Notes under the pieces: generated by a model
What the model was told of the DNA's origin: nothing
Seen by the model: the letters and a program-made list of their open reading frames with translations, nothing else
Database searches by the model: none
Made by a program: the position numbers and the translations under genes
Shown here: piece after piece, positions 37,280 through 47,112 of the stretch
How the letters are laid out: each line of letters starts with the position of its first letter
How positions within the stretch are numbered: position 1 is the stretch's first letter
Assembly: GCF_003026215.1 (NCBI RefSeq)
Contig: NZ_PYOC01000002.1
Coordinates: 744,001-808,000, forward strand
Length of the DNA stretch: 64,000 nucleotides
Direction of reading: 5' to 3'
Source: Photobacterium indicum
Lineage (GTDB): Bacteria > Pseudomonadota > Gammaproteobacteria > Enterobacterales > Vibrionaceae

Positions 37280-37774
37280 CTACTGCATTACGAAGCCAGT
37301 AAATAGCACACGATCGACTACTTGCTGGCCAGAGATTTTTTCCATCGAAGATTGAATAGCAAATAATGCCTGCTTACGTAAATCAACACGCCCATTTGGT
37401 GTACGTAACTGCTCTACAGTTGCGGCACCAAATGATTGCAATAATGTACTTTCAATCAACGGAATATGTTGCTGTGCGAGAGCTTCATTATTGTTACCAC
37501 GCACCATTAGCTGAACTTTTACTTGCACGACACGATCACGCTTATCACCCACGACATTAAAAATAAAGGGTTGCGGCATGATGACATAATACGCAGGCTC
37601 GACGACTGCCGAAACTTGTTGATTTGCTGATGTTGTCGCCATCTCGGGTTCAGGTGTTTCATCACCCATTAAAAGCCATGCACCGACCCCTGCACCAATT
37701 AAAAGTGTTACAGCCAATGCAATCAGAATAAAAAGCTTCTTTTTACTTCCCGTATTTTCAACACCATCAGCCAT
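37280..37774 (-). CDS. fliL: FliL, basal-body associated stator-supporting protein
   Basis: 164 residues: one membrane helix (about 15-33, LFILIALAVTLLIGAGVGAW) and a periplasmic domain with YYVIMPQPFIFNVVGDK and the conserved IPLIESTLLQSFG. FliL rings surround and support the stators. It lies between fliK and fliM, which is its usual place. Confidence 0.93.
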   Translation of the reverse strand: MADGVENTGSKKKLFILIALAVTLLIGAGVGAWLLMGDETPEPEMATTSANQQVSAVVEPAYYVIMPQPFIFNVVGDKRDRVVQVKVQLMVRGNNNEALAQQHIPLIESTLLQSFGAATVEQLRTPNGRVDLRKQALFAIQSSMEKISGQQVVDRVLFTGFVMQ

Positions 37775-37846
37775 TCGTTTTACTATCCTTTCTTTTGTAG
37801 TCAGCTTTAATTTATTGTTTTATATCTTGCTAGCAATTCTAACGCA

Positions 37847-39739
37847 TTAAGCATAATAGTCGACACGATCATCAGCAGGTTTCACATACATATCGACAGT
37901 TTCGCCTCCCGACGTAACGTTATCGTCGTGATTATTACCACCAGCGTGAGAGCCATTACCTGAATGATTGCCAGATTGCTGTGCACCCGAATCATTCTGG
38001 TTTTGTTGGCCAGACTGCCCTGAAAATGCCTGACGAGATGTATCCTGCTGCACTGAGCTTTGTGCTAACTGCAAGCCTTGTTGATGCAGCATTTCTCGCA
38101 ACCTTGGCATTGAATGCTCAACTAAATCGCGAGTTTGCTGGTTACCAACGGTAAACTGAACAGATGCCTGATCTTGGTTAAGTGACAATCTAATTTGTAA
38201 TTTTCCAAGTTCAGGTGGATCAAGCCGAATATCAACATGCTTTAAGTTTTTCGACATCATCATATTGATACGTTCAGAGACCTGATCACCAGCTTGTTCT
38301 TTAGATAATTGTAGCGGTGACTGTGCTTGGGCTAATGCTTCACTTTTTGCCTGCATATTCAAACCACTTTGCTGCCCACTCAGGCTACTGAGTTGCTGAG
38401 AAAAATCACTCGCTTTATTGTCTGTATTTGGCGTCGTATTATTTAACGCACTGTCCATGCCTGTTACTAGCCCTGCATTGTCAACAGCACTATTTATCTC
38501 TTTCGTTTGAGTGCCATCAGTATTGTCGCTATTCGTTAACAACGCTGCTGCACCTGCGATGCCAATACCAACGCCCATCATTGAATGACTCGCTACAGCC
38601 TCTGTTGGACTAGCGACAAGCGGTGATGCTGCCGCCCCAGCTGACACTGTTGCTGCTGAGGATGGAATTGATGCAGATGTCGACCAAGGTATCGATAATG
38701 ATATATCTGCTTGCACAGACGGTGAGGCCTTTTTTTCTGCCGATGCGGCTTGCTCATTGTTTGGCATCACCAATGCCCCTGCCATAGCAAGTTGACCACT
38801 ATCTGGTGACGATGCATCCACATCCATATCCTCAGATTCAGTTTCAGTCACTGCACCCGACGTAGCGACAACTGAGGTACTTATCTTAGCATTATCTATC
38901 TTGCCCTCACCGATATTAGCATCATCCGCCACATCTGGTTTATCGAGCATATTATTTGATGACAAACCTGAACTGTCAATTTGTTGACTGTCATTATTAA
39001 CACTGGATGATGCAAACACTTTTGCTAACTCACCCTCACTTAACCCGCCTGATTCCTGTGTTTCTGTTAGCTGTTCTTTGGTTGTACTAGGATTGTTTTT
39101 TTGCTGAAGTATCGTGTTTTGAGTTAGCAAGCCCGAAGTAGGTAACTCCACCTCAACATTACTGCCATTTTTTTGACCGTCAAGATTAGAGGTTTTCGGT
39201 GGCAATAACTTGCCATCTTGCTCACTTGGCGCTGCTAATTGCTTATTTGATACCGATAGCTGGTTAAGGAACTCTTCCCCTTCAGCCATTACTTGCTGCT
39301 TTGACTCTGTATCAACGGGTATTTTTTGTTCTGTTCCATTAATAACAGAAGCATCGCTAACTAAAACATCCGTAACTGAAACAACATCGGAAGCGGCGGT
39401 ATTCTCACCATCAAGAGAAACTTCTTTGTTACCTTTAACCTCTAAGACATGTGTTCCGCCTGGTTGGCTTTTAAGATCAATAGCTTGATTTTTCTCAACT
39501 AAATCATCATTAGATGACTTTTTCATCATCTCTGCTGAAGGTGTTTTATCGCCCTTAACTGCTGCTTCGTACTCACTCGAAAAACGATCAGTTTGAATGC
39601 TTTTATCAGTCGATTTATCTGCTGATGTCGATTCAGTAACAGTATTATTGGTTACAGACGCACCTTTAGAAGAACTCGCTGCGGTAGCGTTCTTCAGAGG
39701 TGGTGCTAAATCTGCAGACAATAAGTTGGACGATTTCAT
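37847..39739 (-). CDS. fliK: FliK, hook-length control protein
   Basis: About 630 residues. The first 480 are low in complexity and rich in Ser, Thr, Asn, Gln and Ala. The C-terminal Flg_hook domain carries VDIRLDPPELGKLQIRLSL and ends in a Gln/Asn/Gly/His-rich tail. The secreted ruler measures the hook and triggers the FlhB switch. The start is the ATG at 39739, preceded in frame by GTG-GCC; both are possible. A sigma-54 promoter lies 40-55 bp upstream, so fliK opens a new transcription unit through to flhB. Confidence 0.92.
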   Translation of the reverse strand: MKSSNLLSADLAPPLKNATAASSSKGASVTNNTVTESTSADKSTDKSIQTDRFSSEYEAAVKGDKTPSAEMMKKSSNDDLVEKNQAIDLKSQPGGTHVLEVKGNKEVSLDGENTAASDVVSVTDVLVSDASVINGTEQKIPVDTESKQQVMAEGEEFLNQLSVSNKQLAAPSEQDGKLLPPKTSNLDGQKNGSNVEVELPTSGLLTQNTILQQKNNPSTTKEQLTETQESGGLSEGELAKVFASSSVNNDSQQIDSSGLSSNNMLDKPDVADDANIGEGKIDNAKISTSVVATSGAVTETESEDMDVDASSPDSGQLAMAGALVMPNNEQAASAEKKASPSVQADISLSIPWSTSASIPSSAATVSAGAAASPLVASPTEAVASHSMMGVGIGIAGAAALLTNSDNTDGTQTKEINSAVDNAGLVTGMDSALNNTTPNTDNKASDFSQQLSSLSGQQSGLNMQAKSEALAQAQSPLQLSKEQAGDQVSERINMMMSKNLKHVDIRLDPPELGKLQIRLSLNQDQASVQFTVGNQQTRDLVEHSMPRLREMLHQQGLQLAQSSVQQDTSRQAFSGQSGQQNQNDSGAQQSGNHSGNGSHAGGNNHDDNVTSGGETVDMYVKPADDRVDYYA

Positions 39740-39778
39740 GGCCACTCGAGATTATGAAAATAACAGTTAGCCATTATA

Positions 39779-39794
39779 TGCAAAAATTGCGCCA
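39779..39794 (-). promoter_or_regulatory. Sigma-54 promoter of the fliK-flhB operon
   Basis: Minus-strand TGGCGCA-ATTT-TTGCA matches the -24/-12 consensus at 10 of 12 bases, with exact GG-GC spacing. It lies in the 70-bp gap between fliJ and fliK, with a start expected near 39768. Confidence 0.7.
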
Positions 39795-39815
39795 AATAGG
39801 GGGTTACAATGAGGC

Positions 39816-40256
39816 TTATAAGTTTCGTCGTGCAAATTGCAGGGTTGAAAACTCATCCATCATTTTCTGCTCTTGCCGGTCGAGCATTTTTTGTTGTTCT
39901 GTTTGCTTTTTCTCAAGCAGCCATTCGATTGAACGACGCTTTTTTCTTACCTCATTCCAGTGCTCGCTGCATTGTTCAATTTGAAATTCAAACTGATGCC
40001 CTGCTTCTTTTTGTTTCGCGAGCGTTTCATCTAACTGGGTAAGAAACTTTTGCAAATGCCCATACGAACTGGCCGTTAAACCTTCCTGACCACGAGTCGA
40101 TAGTTGTTTACAATAATCTAATCGATACTGTTCAATTTGCTGTAGTTGTTGTAGGTAATTCTGACGCTCAATACGGGCTTGATTCAGTGCAAGAGAAGCC
40201 TGATGCTCCTCTTCTTTTGCGTGCTCTAAAATCAAATTCAATGCGTTATTTGACAT
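39816..40256 (-). CDS. fliJ: FliJ, flagellar export chaperone-escort protein
   Basis: 146 residues forming an almost continuous coiled coil (LEHAKEEEHQASLALNQARI through to the C-terminus). FliJ sits in the centre of the FliI ring and links it to FlhA. It lies 30 bp after fliI and before the fliK promoter, closing the fliE-fliJ unit. Confidence 0.93.
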   Translation of the reverse strand: MSNNALNLILEHAKEEEHQASLALNQARIERQNYLQQLQQIEQYRLDYCKQLSTRGQEGLTASSYGHLQKFLTQLDETLAKQKEAGHQFEFQIEQCSEHWNEVRKKRRSIEWLLEKKQTEQQKMLDRQEQKMMDEFSTLQFARRNL

Positions 40257-40286
40257 AATATTTCCAACTGATTACACCACCCTAAT

Positions 40287-41609
40287 TTACCCACCAAGGG
40301 TCGATCGCAGCATATTCACACACATTGCATACGGGACAGCTTCTTTCATTTCTTGCTGTAAGTACGCATCTAATTTCGGCTTAAAGCTAAAGGCCTGATC
40401 GATAGTAGGATCAGTGCCCGGCTTGTAAGCACCAATTGATACCAAGTCTTGGTTCTTACGGCAAATAGACAATATTTGCCTTACTGCTTTCGACATCAGC
40501 ATATGTTCATCGTCAACAATTGCAGGCATAACACGGCTGACTGAACGCTCAACATCAATCGCAGGATAATGCCCCGCATCTGCCATCTCACGAGACAACA
40601 CAATGTGACCATCAAGGATGGCACGAGATGCATCAGCAATAGGATCTTGCAGATCATCACCTTCAGTTAATACGGTAAAAAAGGCAGTAATAGAGCCTTG
40701 ATCACCAGAACCGTTACCGGCACGCTCAACTAAGGCTGGAAGTTTTGCAAATACAGATGGCGGGTAGCCCTTGGTAGCTGGCGGCTCACCGACTGATAAC
40801 GCGATCTCTCGTTGTGCTTGAGCAAAACGGGTCAGTGAATCCATAAGTAGCAACACATCTAACCCTTGGTCACGAAAATACTCCGCGATAGCCAATGCTG
40901 TTTGACAGCCTTTTAAACGCATTAACGGTGAAGTATCCGCTGGTGCTGCAATCACCACCGCACGCTTACGCCCTTCTTCCCCTAGAATCTCATCAATAAA
41001 TTCTTTTACTTCTCGACCACGCTCGCCGATCAGCCCAACAACGACAACCTGAGCGGTTGTTCCTCGGGTCATCATGCCAAGCGTGACAGATTTACCCACA
41101 CCAGAACCTGCAAATAAACCAATTCGCTGCCCTTTACCCACAGAAAGCAAACCATTAATGGCTTTAATGCCGACATCTAACGGCTCTTTAATCGGTTTAC
41201 GTGAAAGAGGGTTGATTGCGGGTGATGTAAATGAGGCACGCTTTTCAGTAAATATATCACCCAGCCCATCGAGTGGATTGCCCACACCATCAATGACACG
41301 CCCGAGTAATTCAGGGCCAACAGGTAAACCATTATCATGCAATACAGGGGTTACTTTAGCCCCAGGCATTACACCTAACAATTGTTCGCTGGGCATTAAA
41401 TATAGTATTTCACCGGAAAAGCCAACGACTTCCGCTTCTAAATCACCATTCAGGGTTTCAACGATACATAGGCTACCGACAGGCGCACGACAGCCAATCG
41501 CTTCTAGCGTAAGGCCAACAACACGCACAAGTCGCCCAGAAGCAATAGGACGGCACGTAATGCCTTTAGTTTGATATTGAGAAAGACGGTTAGCCAGTGG
41601 GGAAGACAT
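40287..41609 (-). CDS. fliI: FliI, flagellar export ATPase
   Basis: 440 residues of the F1-ATPase beta type. Walker [18 protein letters not shown] (about residue 165), Walker [18 protein letters not shown], and the family motif [15 protein letters not shown]. It separates chaperones from export substrates. Its ATG overlaps the fliH stop by one base (TAATG). Confidence 0.96.
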   Translation of the reverse strand: MSSPLANRLSQYQTKGITCRPIASGRLVRVVGLTLEAIGCRAPVGSLCIVETLNGDLEAEVVGFSGEILYLMPSEQLLGVMPGAKVTPVLHDNGLPVGPELLGRVIDGVGNPLDGLGDIFTEKRASFTSPAINPLSRKPIKEPLDVGIKAINGLLSVGKGQRIGLFAGSGVGKSVTLGMMTRGTTAQVVVVGLIGERGREVKEFIDEILGEEGRKRAVVIAAPADTSPLMRLKGCQTALAIAEYFRDQGLDVLLLMDSLTRFAQAQREIALSVGEPPATKGYPPSVFAKLPALVERAGNGSGDQGSITAFFTVLTEGDDLQDPIADASRAILDGHIVLSREMADAGHYPAIDVERSVSRVMPAIVDDEHMLMSKAVRQILSICRKNQDLVSIGAYKPGTDPTIDQAFSFKPKLDAYLQQEMKEAVPYAMCVNMLRSTLGG

Positions 41610-42409
41610 TATAGCGCTTCGCCTCGTTGACTGTTTACACCGCTAAATTGTTCTAACAAATGGCGAATACGATCCTCGATATAATAATCGACGGTTGAGT
41701 CTCCTGATTGTACTTGTAGATCACCGCGATTAAGCGATGGCTCGCCAATCAATGTCCATTTACGTTCAACAAGGTTTTCATCACCATAGGCTTGACGAAC
41801 GTTTTCAAGATCATCAGGATGAAGGCTTAACCGTGTTTGGCGTTCAGCAATAGGCAATGTCGCAATTACTTCACGAATGGTGTTCAATATCACTTGTGGA
41901 TTGGTTTGGACTTCAACTCGAATTAGTTCACGCGTTAAGCTCGTCACTAAATGTAACACTTGGCTTTCCACTTCAGCATCAAGCTGTTTCAGTGGATTTG
42001 CTAACTTCTCGACTAATTGAGTAAGGTGCGATACATGCTCTGTTATTTGTGCCTGTCCCTGCTCTAGCCCTTGCGCTAAACCCTGTTCAAGACCTTCAGC
42101 ATGCCCAGCTTCAAGGCCTTCAATTTTACCGGCATCAAAACCTTCGGTGTGACCCGCGGTTTTTCCTTCATTAAAACCTTCATCACTCGCAGACTGGCGA
42201 ATGTCTTCCAGATCGGCAGCCGTAAGGGGCGGAGGTCCCTGTTCTTCTTCCTCTTCCAACTCTTCTGGTTGCCAAAGAGGATCATAGTTTAAGGCGTTAT
42301 CACGTGGTGCTTCTCGCGTCTTGCTGTAATCTGGGTATGCCCAGCGCTCAAGCTCTTCTGCTTGATGCTCAGGTACACGCAAGAAACCACGACGACGATC
42401 ATCGTTCAT
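41609..42409 (-). CDS. fliH: FliH, regulator of the export ATPase
   Basis: 266 residues. A strongly acidic patch ([13 protein letters not shown], about residues 50-62) precedes a stretch of GxxxG-type repeats ([14 protein letters not shown], then [20 protein letters not shown]) that forms the FliH coiled stalk. A C-terminal domain like the F1 delta subunit follows. It anchors FliI to the C-ring and limits its ATPase. It lies 34 bp after fliG. Confidence 0.94.
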   Translation of the reverse strand: MNDDRRRGFLRVPEHQAEELERWAYPDYSKTREAPRDNALNYDPLWQPEELEEEEEQGPPPLTAADLEDIRQSASDEGFNEGKTAGHTEGFDAGKIEGLEAGHAEGLEQGLAQGLEQGQAQITEHVSHLTQLVEKLANPLKQLDAEVESQVLHLVTSLTRELIRVEVQTNPQVILNTIREVIATLPIAERQTRLSLHPDDLENVRQAYGDENLVERKWTLIGEPSLNRGDLQVQSGDSTVDYYIEDRIRHLLEQFSGVNSQRGEAL

Positions 42410-42443
42410 AACAACACCCTGCTATAAATTTGCAAAAAACGGA

Positions 42444-43487
42444 TTATAAGAACTCATCAGCACCGCCGTTACCTGTCAGCATAATTTCACCAGCATCAGC
42501 TAAACGACGAGCTACCGATAGAATTTCTTTTTGTGCCATTTCGACATCAGCAACACGGATTGGTCCCATGGCTTCTAGATCATCTTGTAGCATTTCAGCT
42601 GCACGTTTAGACATATTACGTAAGATTTTCTCACGCAACATATCATCTGCACCTTTAAGGGCTTTTTGTAATAGATCTTGCGGTACATCACGTAAGATAA
42701 CCTGAATACCACGATCATCCACTTCTGCAAGGTTTTCGAACACGAACATCAGATCTTGAATTTGTGTCGCGGTATCTTCATCGTTCTCGCGAATTTGATC
42801 CATCAACATACCTTCAACACTGTTGTCGAGGTAGTTCATGATTTCTGCCGCCGCCTTCATGCCGCCAATTTTCGCCGCTTGAGCACCCGCTTGACCAGCA
42901 AACTGCTTCTCCATGATGTCATTCAATTCATGAAGAGCTGCTGGTTGTACTTCTTCTAAATTAGCGATACGCATCATTAAGTCGAGTCGTACACGCTCAG
43001 GGAACTGTGCCAGTATTTCAGCTGATTGCTCAGGTTCTAAATACGATAATACAATGGTTTGGATCTGCGGGTGTTCGTTCAAAATAATGCTAGCAACCTG
43101 GCGTGGATCCATCCATTTCAACGAATCTAGGCCACGAGAGCCACTGCCCATCAAGATTTGATCAACCAAGTTGTTGGCTTTATCTTCACCTAACGCCGCA
43201 ATTAATGTATTACGAACAAAGTCTTCGCTGCCCATACCAATGCTGGTGTACTTCTGAATATCTTCCAGAAAATGTCGATGAACAGCCGACACTTTATCTT
43301 GGTTTAAATCTGCCATGCTTGCCATCGAACCACCTACCCGCTGTACTTGCTTGGGCTCTAGGTGGCGAATAATACTCGCGGCATCTTGCTCACTTAGGCT
43401 CAATAACAAAATGGCGGCTTTATCAATACCTGATAGCGAGCTGGCATCAAATTTTTTTTCTTCTGCTGTTGCAACTTCATTAGCCAT
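42444..43487 (-). CDS. fliG: FliG, flagellar rotor protein
   Basis: 347 residues from MANEVATAEE. The N-terminal domain joins FliF, the middle domain FliM (EHPQIQTIVLSYLEPEQSAE), and the C-terminal torque domain has charged motor residues (ALKGADDMLREKILRNMSKR, then DDLEAMGPIRVADVE). It overlaps the fliF end. The ATG at 43487 sits six bases after GGGTGA; an ATG two codons earlier sits directly on that site. Confidence 0.95.
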   Translation of the reverse strand: MANEVATAEEKKFDASSLSGIDKAAILLLSLSEQDAASIIRHLEPKQVQRVGGSMASMADLNQDKVSAVHRHFLEDIQKYTSIGMGSEDFVRNTLIAALGEDKANNLVDQILMGSGSRGLDSLKWMDPRQVASIILNEHPQIQTIVLSYLEPEQSAEILAQFPERVRLDLMMRIANLEEVQPAALHELNDIMEKQFAGQAGAQAAKIGGMKAAAEIMNYLDNSVEGMLMDQIRENDEDTATQIQDLMFVFENLAEVDDRGIQVILRDVPQDLLQKALKGADDMLREKILRNMSKRAAEMLQDDLEAMGPIRVADVEMAQKEILSVARRLADAGEIMLTGNGGADEFL

Positions 43488-45222
43488 CTTCATTCACCCA
43501 ATTTTTCACAACTTGAGCCGCCAAATCAGGCTCGTTGGCAACCAGTGCTCTGACTGCTTTTAATAAATCTTCATCTTTATGTAAATTCGGCAAATCTAAA
43601 TTACTGCTGCTTAATTCAAAACCATCAACACTGTCTAATTCAGAGCCAATAAGGTCAATATCATCGCCAGACGACAAGATAGGCAAACCGTTCTTATCCA
43701 ATGGCGTACCGTCTGCAGCTTGATGTGGATACAGTAGCTTTTTCATTGCCGGACGAATCAACACAATCACGATAACAATAATAACCAGTGCCGCGGCTAG
43801 CCAACGTACCCATGTATTGAAGTTCGGGTTTTCCCAAATAGGCAACTCGGCAATTAATTCTTGGGTTGGTAAAGCAAATGGCATAGCGATAACTTCTAAC
43901 ATATCGCCACGGGCTTCAGAGAAACCGACGCCCCCCATCAACAAACGACGGATCTTAAGCAACTCGGCTTCGCTTACGGGTACACGCGTTACTTCGCCTG
44001 TTTCAGGATTCGTTATCGACTTATAATCAACAGCGACAGAAACGGTTTGGCGACTTACCGTACCAGTTTGAGCTCGTCGATGGCTGATGGTGGTATCAAG
44101 TTCAAAGTTACGGGTTGCTTCTCGGTGAGATGCACCGTCACTCGATCCTCGACCAGATTGCATCTCAGCAATGTCTTGAGGGATAGAGGCATCTGCGGGT
44201 GGTTGATTACTCAAAGCCCCCGGAATACCGGCAACAATATTACCGTTATTGTAATTCTCAACCGTGTATTCACTTCGGGTTGACGGCGTCGATGGATCAA
44301 AACGTTTACGAGTTTCTTCTTGTGCGCTGAAATCCATCGCAACATCAACTTGCGAGGTATAATTACCAAAACCTAGGATCGGGATTAAAATCGAATCAAT
44401 TTTCTCGCGCATAGCTTGTTCTTGCTTACGCTCTAATTCATATTCTTTTCGCTGTGCAGTCGCTGATGGGTCTTCTGTACCCGAGCTAAGTAGACGACCA
44501 TGTTGATCCGTCACTGTTACCCGATTTGGTTTCAAACTGGGTACAGCACTTGCCACCATATCAACAATTGAATCAACTTCTTGCTGCTTCAAAGAGCCAT
44601 TGGTACCTAACGTTAAAAATACCGTGGCTGATGCATCTTGGTTATGACGAACAAAAACACTTTGCTTAGGCATAGCCAATAGCACCTGCGCTTTACGTAC
44701 TTGGCGAATTTGTTCAATAGCACGCGCCAGTTGTCGCTCTCGACTTAATTTTAAACGTTCACCTTCTAGGCGTTGAGATACACCAAACCCCATGTCTTGT
44801 AATAAGATTTCATCGCCTTCTGCAACGGCATTGTTCAAGCCTGCACGGGTGAGCCCTAATTGAATCGAAGAAAAATTATCTGCAGGTACGCGAATCGTGT
44901 TGCCATCTAATTCGTACTGAACTTTTGTTTGGTCAAAATGGTCAAGAATCGAAATAAGTTCAGCCGTATCATAAGTACCCAAAGGACGCATTTCGGGTTC
45001 TTTAATCCACATCACCATCATCACGATTAACGCGACGCAAATAGAGACAGACAGCACAAGAATAACCTGACGTAATAAGTCTAGGTTTCCGAGTACACTA
45101 TCGACGCGTGTGGCACTTTTTTCATCTGCATCAGGATTCTGCAATTCAAGGTCATTGTCTGTGACCATTTGAGTTGATGCATCATTGCCTGCAACAGCTA
45201 ATTCGCGGTTTTGTTCCGACAC
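43480..45222 (-). CDS. fliF: FliF, MS-ring protein
   Basis: 580 residues. Two membrane segments (about 50-70 and 462-484) enclose a periplasmic region with the ring-building motifs (PADNFSSIQLGLTRAGLNNA, then RQLARAIEQIRQVRKAQVLL). The cytosolic C-terminus ends with the FliG-binding segment (VRALVANEPDLAAQVVKNWV). It forms the base on which the motor and export gate assemble. It is the second gene after fliE, 16 bp downstream. Confidence 0.96.
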   Translation of the reverse strand: MSEQNRELAVAGNDASTQMVTDNDLELQNPDADEKSATRVDSVLGNLDLLRQVILVLSVSICVALIVMMVMWIKEPEMRPLGTYDTAELISILDHFDQTKVQYELDGNTIRVPADNFSSIQLGLTRAGLNNAVAEGDEILLQDMGFGVSQRLEGERLKLSRERQLARAIEQIRQVRKAQVLLAMPKQSVFVRHNQDASATVFLTLGTNGSLKQQEVDSIVDMVASAVPSLKPNRVTVTDQHGRLLSSGTEDPSATAQRKEYELERKQEQAMREKIDSILIPILGFGNYTSQVDVAMDFSAQEETRKRFDPSTPSTRSEYTVENYNNGNIVAGIPGALSNQPPADASIPQDIAEMQSGRGSSDGASHREATRNFELDTTISHRRAQTGTVSRQTVSVAVDYKSITNPETGEVTRVPVSEAELLKIRRLLMGGVGFSEARGDMLEVIAMPFALPTQELIAELPIWENPNFNTWVRWLAAALVIIVIVIVLIRPAMKKLLYPHQAADGTPLDKNGLPILSSGDDIDLIGSELDSVDGFELSSSNLDLPNLHKDEDLLKAVRALVANEPDLAAQVVKNWVNEDG

Positions 45223-45238
45223 TAACTAACTTCCTGCA

Positions 45239-45550
45239 TTATACGGGCATATTCATTAATTGTTTGTACGCTTCAACCATCTTGTTGCGTACCTGTACCG
45301 TCGCTTCAAAAGCCACACTCGACTTATTACGGGCAATCATGACATCGGATAACGACACACTGCGATCGCCTTGATCAAAACGGGTACTTAAATCACTCGA
45401 CTGACTTTGTAATTGATTCACCGATTTAACTGCATCGTTAAACAAAGCACCGAAATCGGCACTGACTTGCTGTCCGGTTGCTGGGCGAGAAGTATTTTGA
45501 GCCTCCAAGCCCATCACTTTCATTTCTGCTTGTAGTCCATTAACGTTCAT
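45239..45550 (-). CDS. fliE: FliE, basal-body rod adaptor
   Basis: 103 residues from MNVNGLQAEM, close to the 104 of E. coli FliE. C-terminal features VSLSDVMIARNKSSVAFEAT and VRNKMVEAYKQLMNMPV match the family. It links the MS ring to the rod. A GAGGAA site precedes the ATG; a longer GTG reading from 45,562 begins on that site. It starts the fliE-F-G-H-I-J run behind a sigma-54 promoter. Confidence 0.95.
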   Translation of the reverse strand: MNVNGLQAEMKVMGLEAQNTSRPATGQQVSADFGALFNDAVKSVNQLQSQSSDLSTRFDQGDRSVSLSDVMIARNKSSVAFEATVQVRNKMVEAYKQLMNMPV

Positions 45551-45614
45551 TCTATTCCTCACAAAGTCAGCATATTGACGTTTTTATCGATTATCACCGC
45601 TTAAGCCCTAATAC

Positions 45615-45630
45615 TGCAAGCTTAACGCCC
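45615..45630 (-). promoter_or_regulatory. Sigma-54 promoter of fliEFGHIJ (weaker match)
   Basis: Minus-strand GGGCGTT-AAGC-TTGCA keeps the essential GGC and TTGC at correct spacing, with 8 of 12 consensus bases. It lies about 65 bp before fliE, where Vibrio has an FlrC-type control region. Confidence 0.5.
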
Positions 45631-45671
45631 GTTTTAAGCAGTAATCATATTAAGTGGTAATTATTTATTAA

Positions 45672-47072
45672 TCAGAGTGGGATCTCTATTCCGGCATCGC
45701 GCATTTTAGCTAATTTGTAGCGTAGGGTTCGCGGACTGATTCCTAGCTGTTCAGCAACGTCTTTTCGACGCCCTTCGCACGCTTTTATGGTTTCGATAAT
45801 AATAATAAACTCTTGTTCGCGTAACTCACTACCTAGTCCATCACGTGCAGACACCGTTTGTAACGGCTCAATTTCAGGTATAATAGGTTTACTGCCTGTA
45901 TTTAATTCTGACTCAACGGCATTTTGTAAACTAACAGCATCTAGCCAATCTAACCCTTCAAGCAAAATGTGCTCACTTTCAATGCTACTGCTATCACATA
46001 AAATCAGAGCGCGTTGAATAACATTATCAAGCTCTCTTACATTACCTGGCCAATCATATTGCTGTAATTTTGCTTCTGCATTCGCGCTGATTACCAGTAC
46101 GGGTAAACCTTGGTTCATGCAATGGCGCTCTACAAAAAAACGGGCTAACGGGGTTATATCACCGGTGCGTTCAGATAATGCAGGCCACACTAGTGGGAAT
46201 ACATTCAAGCGGTAATAAAGATCTTCTCGGAAATTCCCTTGTGCAACATATTGCTTGAGATCGCGATTACTGGTCGCAAGTACTCGAACATTCAACTTAA
46301 TGCTTTTTCGGCTACCTAAACGTTCAACTTCCCGCTCTTGCAATACGCGTAATAGTTTGGCTTGTAAGCTCAGATCCATTTCACTGATTTCATCCAGTAA
46401 AATTGTCCCGCCTTGTGCCTGTTCAAACTTACCTGGGCAAGCTTGAATGGCCCCCGTAAATGCCCCTTTTTCATAACCAAACAATGTTGCTTCCAGCATA
46501 TTATCTGGAATTGCGGCACAGTTAATGGCAACAAAAGGCCCATCACTACGGGTAGAGTGGTCATGAATATAACGTGACATGACTTCTTTACCTGAGCCAC
46601 TAGGCCCAAGCACCATGACATTGGCATCTGTTTTGGCGACTTTTTCGGCTAAAGCGAGTAGTTTTAGACTTTTTTCATCAGCAACAATAGCTTGGCTTGA
46701 GGCACAGCGAGTAGGAGCATAACGGCTCACCATATTAAGCAAGACTTCAGGTGCAAATGGCTTCGCCATATAATCAATAGCACCTTCTTTCATCGCAGAG
46801 ACTGCATCTTCAATATTCGCGTAAGCCGTCATTAGCAAAACCGGTGTTTTAGGCCAGTTTTGCTTAATATTACGCAATAAGCCTAATCCGTCCATGCCTG
46901 CCATTTGTACATCCGAAACCACTATGTCAACGGGTTCTGATTTTAAAATAAGCAATGCTTTTTCGGCACTATCCGCTTCCAACCATTGGTAACCAGCTAA
47001 TGCTAATGTATCAACTAATGCTTCACGAAGTCCTTTGTCATCCTCGACAACTAATACGCGGCTTTGATTCAT
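45672..47072 (-). CDS. flrC: FlrC, sigma-54 response regulator for flagellar class III genes
   Basis: 466 residues. A receiver domain with the phosphoacceptor Asp 54 in VVSDVQMAGMDG, a sigma-54 AAA+ domain with Walker A GPSGSGKEVMSRYIH and the sigma-54 contact loop [10 protein letters not shown], and a C-terminal Fis-type helix-turn-helix (VAEQLGISPRTLRYKLAKM). FlrB phosphorylates it, and it then activates sigma-54 promoters for hook and filament genes. The ATG at 47072 follows AAGGAA; a TTG one codon earlier is less likely. It lies 40 bp after flrB. Confidence 0.95.
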   Translation of the reverse strand: MNQSRVLVVEDDKGLREALVDTLALAGYQWLEADSAEKALLILKSEPVDIVVSDVQMAGMDGLGLLRNIKQNWPKTPVLLMTAYANIEDAVSAMKEGAIDYMAKPFAPEVLLNMVSRYAPTRCASSQAIVADEKSLKLLALAEKVAKTDANVMVLGPSGSGKEVMSRYIHDHSTRSDGPFVAINCAAIPDNMLEATLFGYEKGAFTGAIQACPGKFEQAQGGTILLDEISEMDLSLQAKLLRVLQEREVERLGSRKSIKLNVRVLATSNRDLKQYVAQGNFREDLYYRLNVFPLVWPALSERTGDITPLARFFVERHCMNQGLPVLVISANAEAKLQQYDWPGNVRELDNVIQRALILCDSSSIESEHILLEGLDWLDAVSLQNAVESELNTGSKPIIPEIEPLQTVSARDGLGSELREQEFIIIIETIKACEGRRKDVAEQLGISPRTLRYKLAKMRDAGIEIPL

Positions 47073-47112
47073 CAAAATTCCTTCATCGCTTATTTTTTAT
47101 TGTGATGCTAGC

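Noticed and set aside
41074..41574. 166-residue plus-strand ORF inside fliI
   Set aside because: It lies opposite a highly conserved ATPase gene; its length is explained by codon bias of the real gene.
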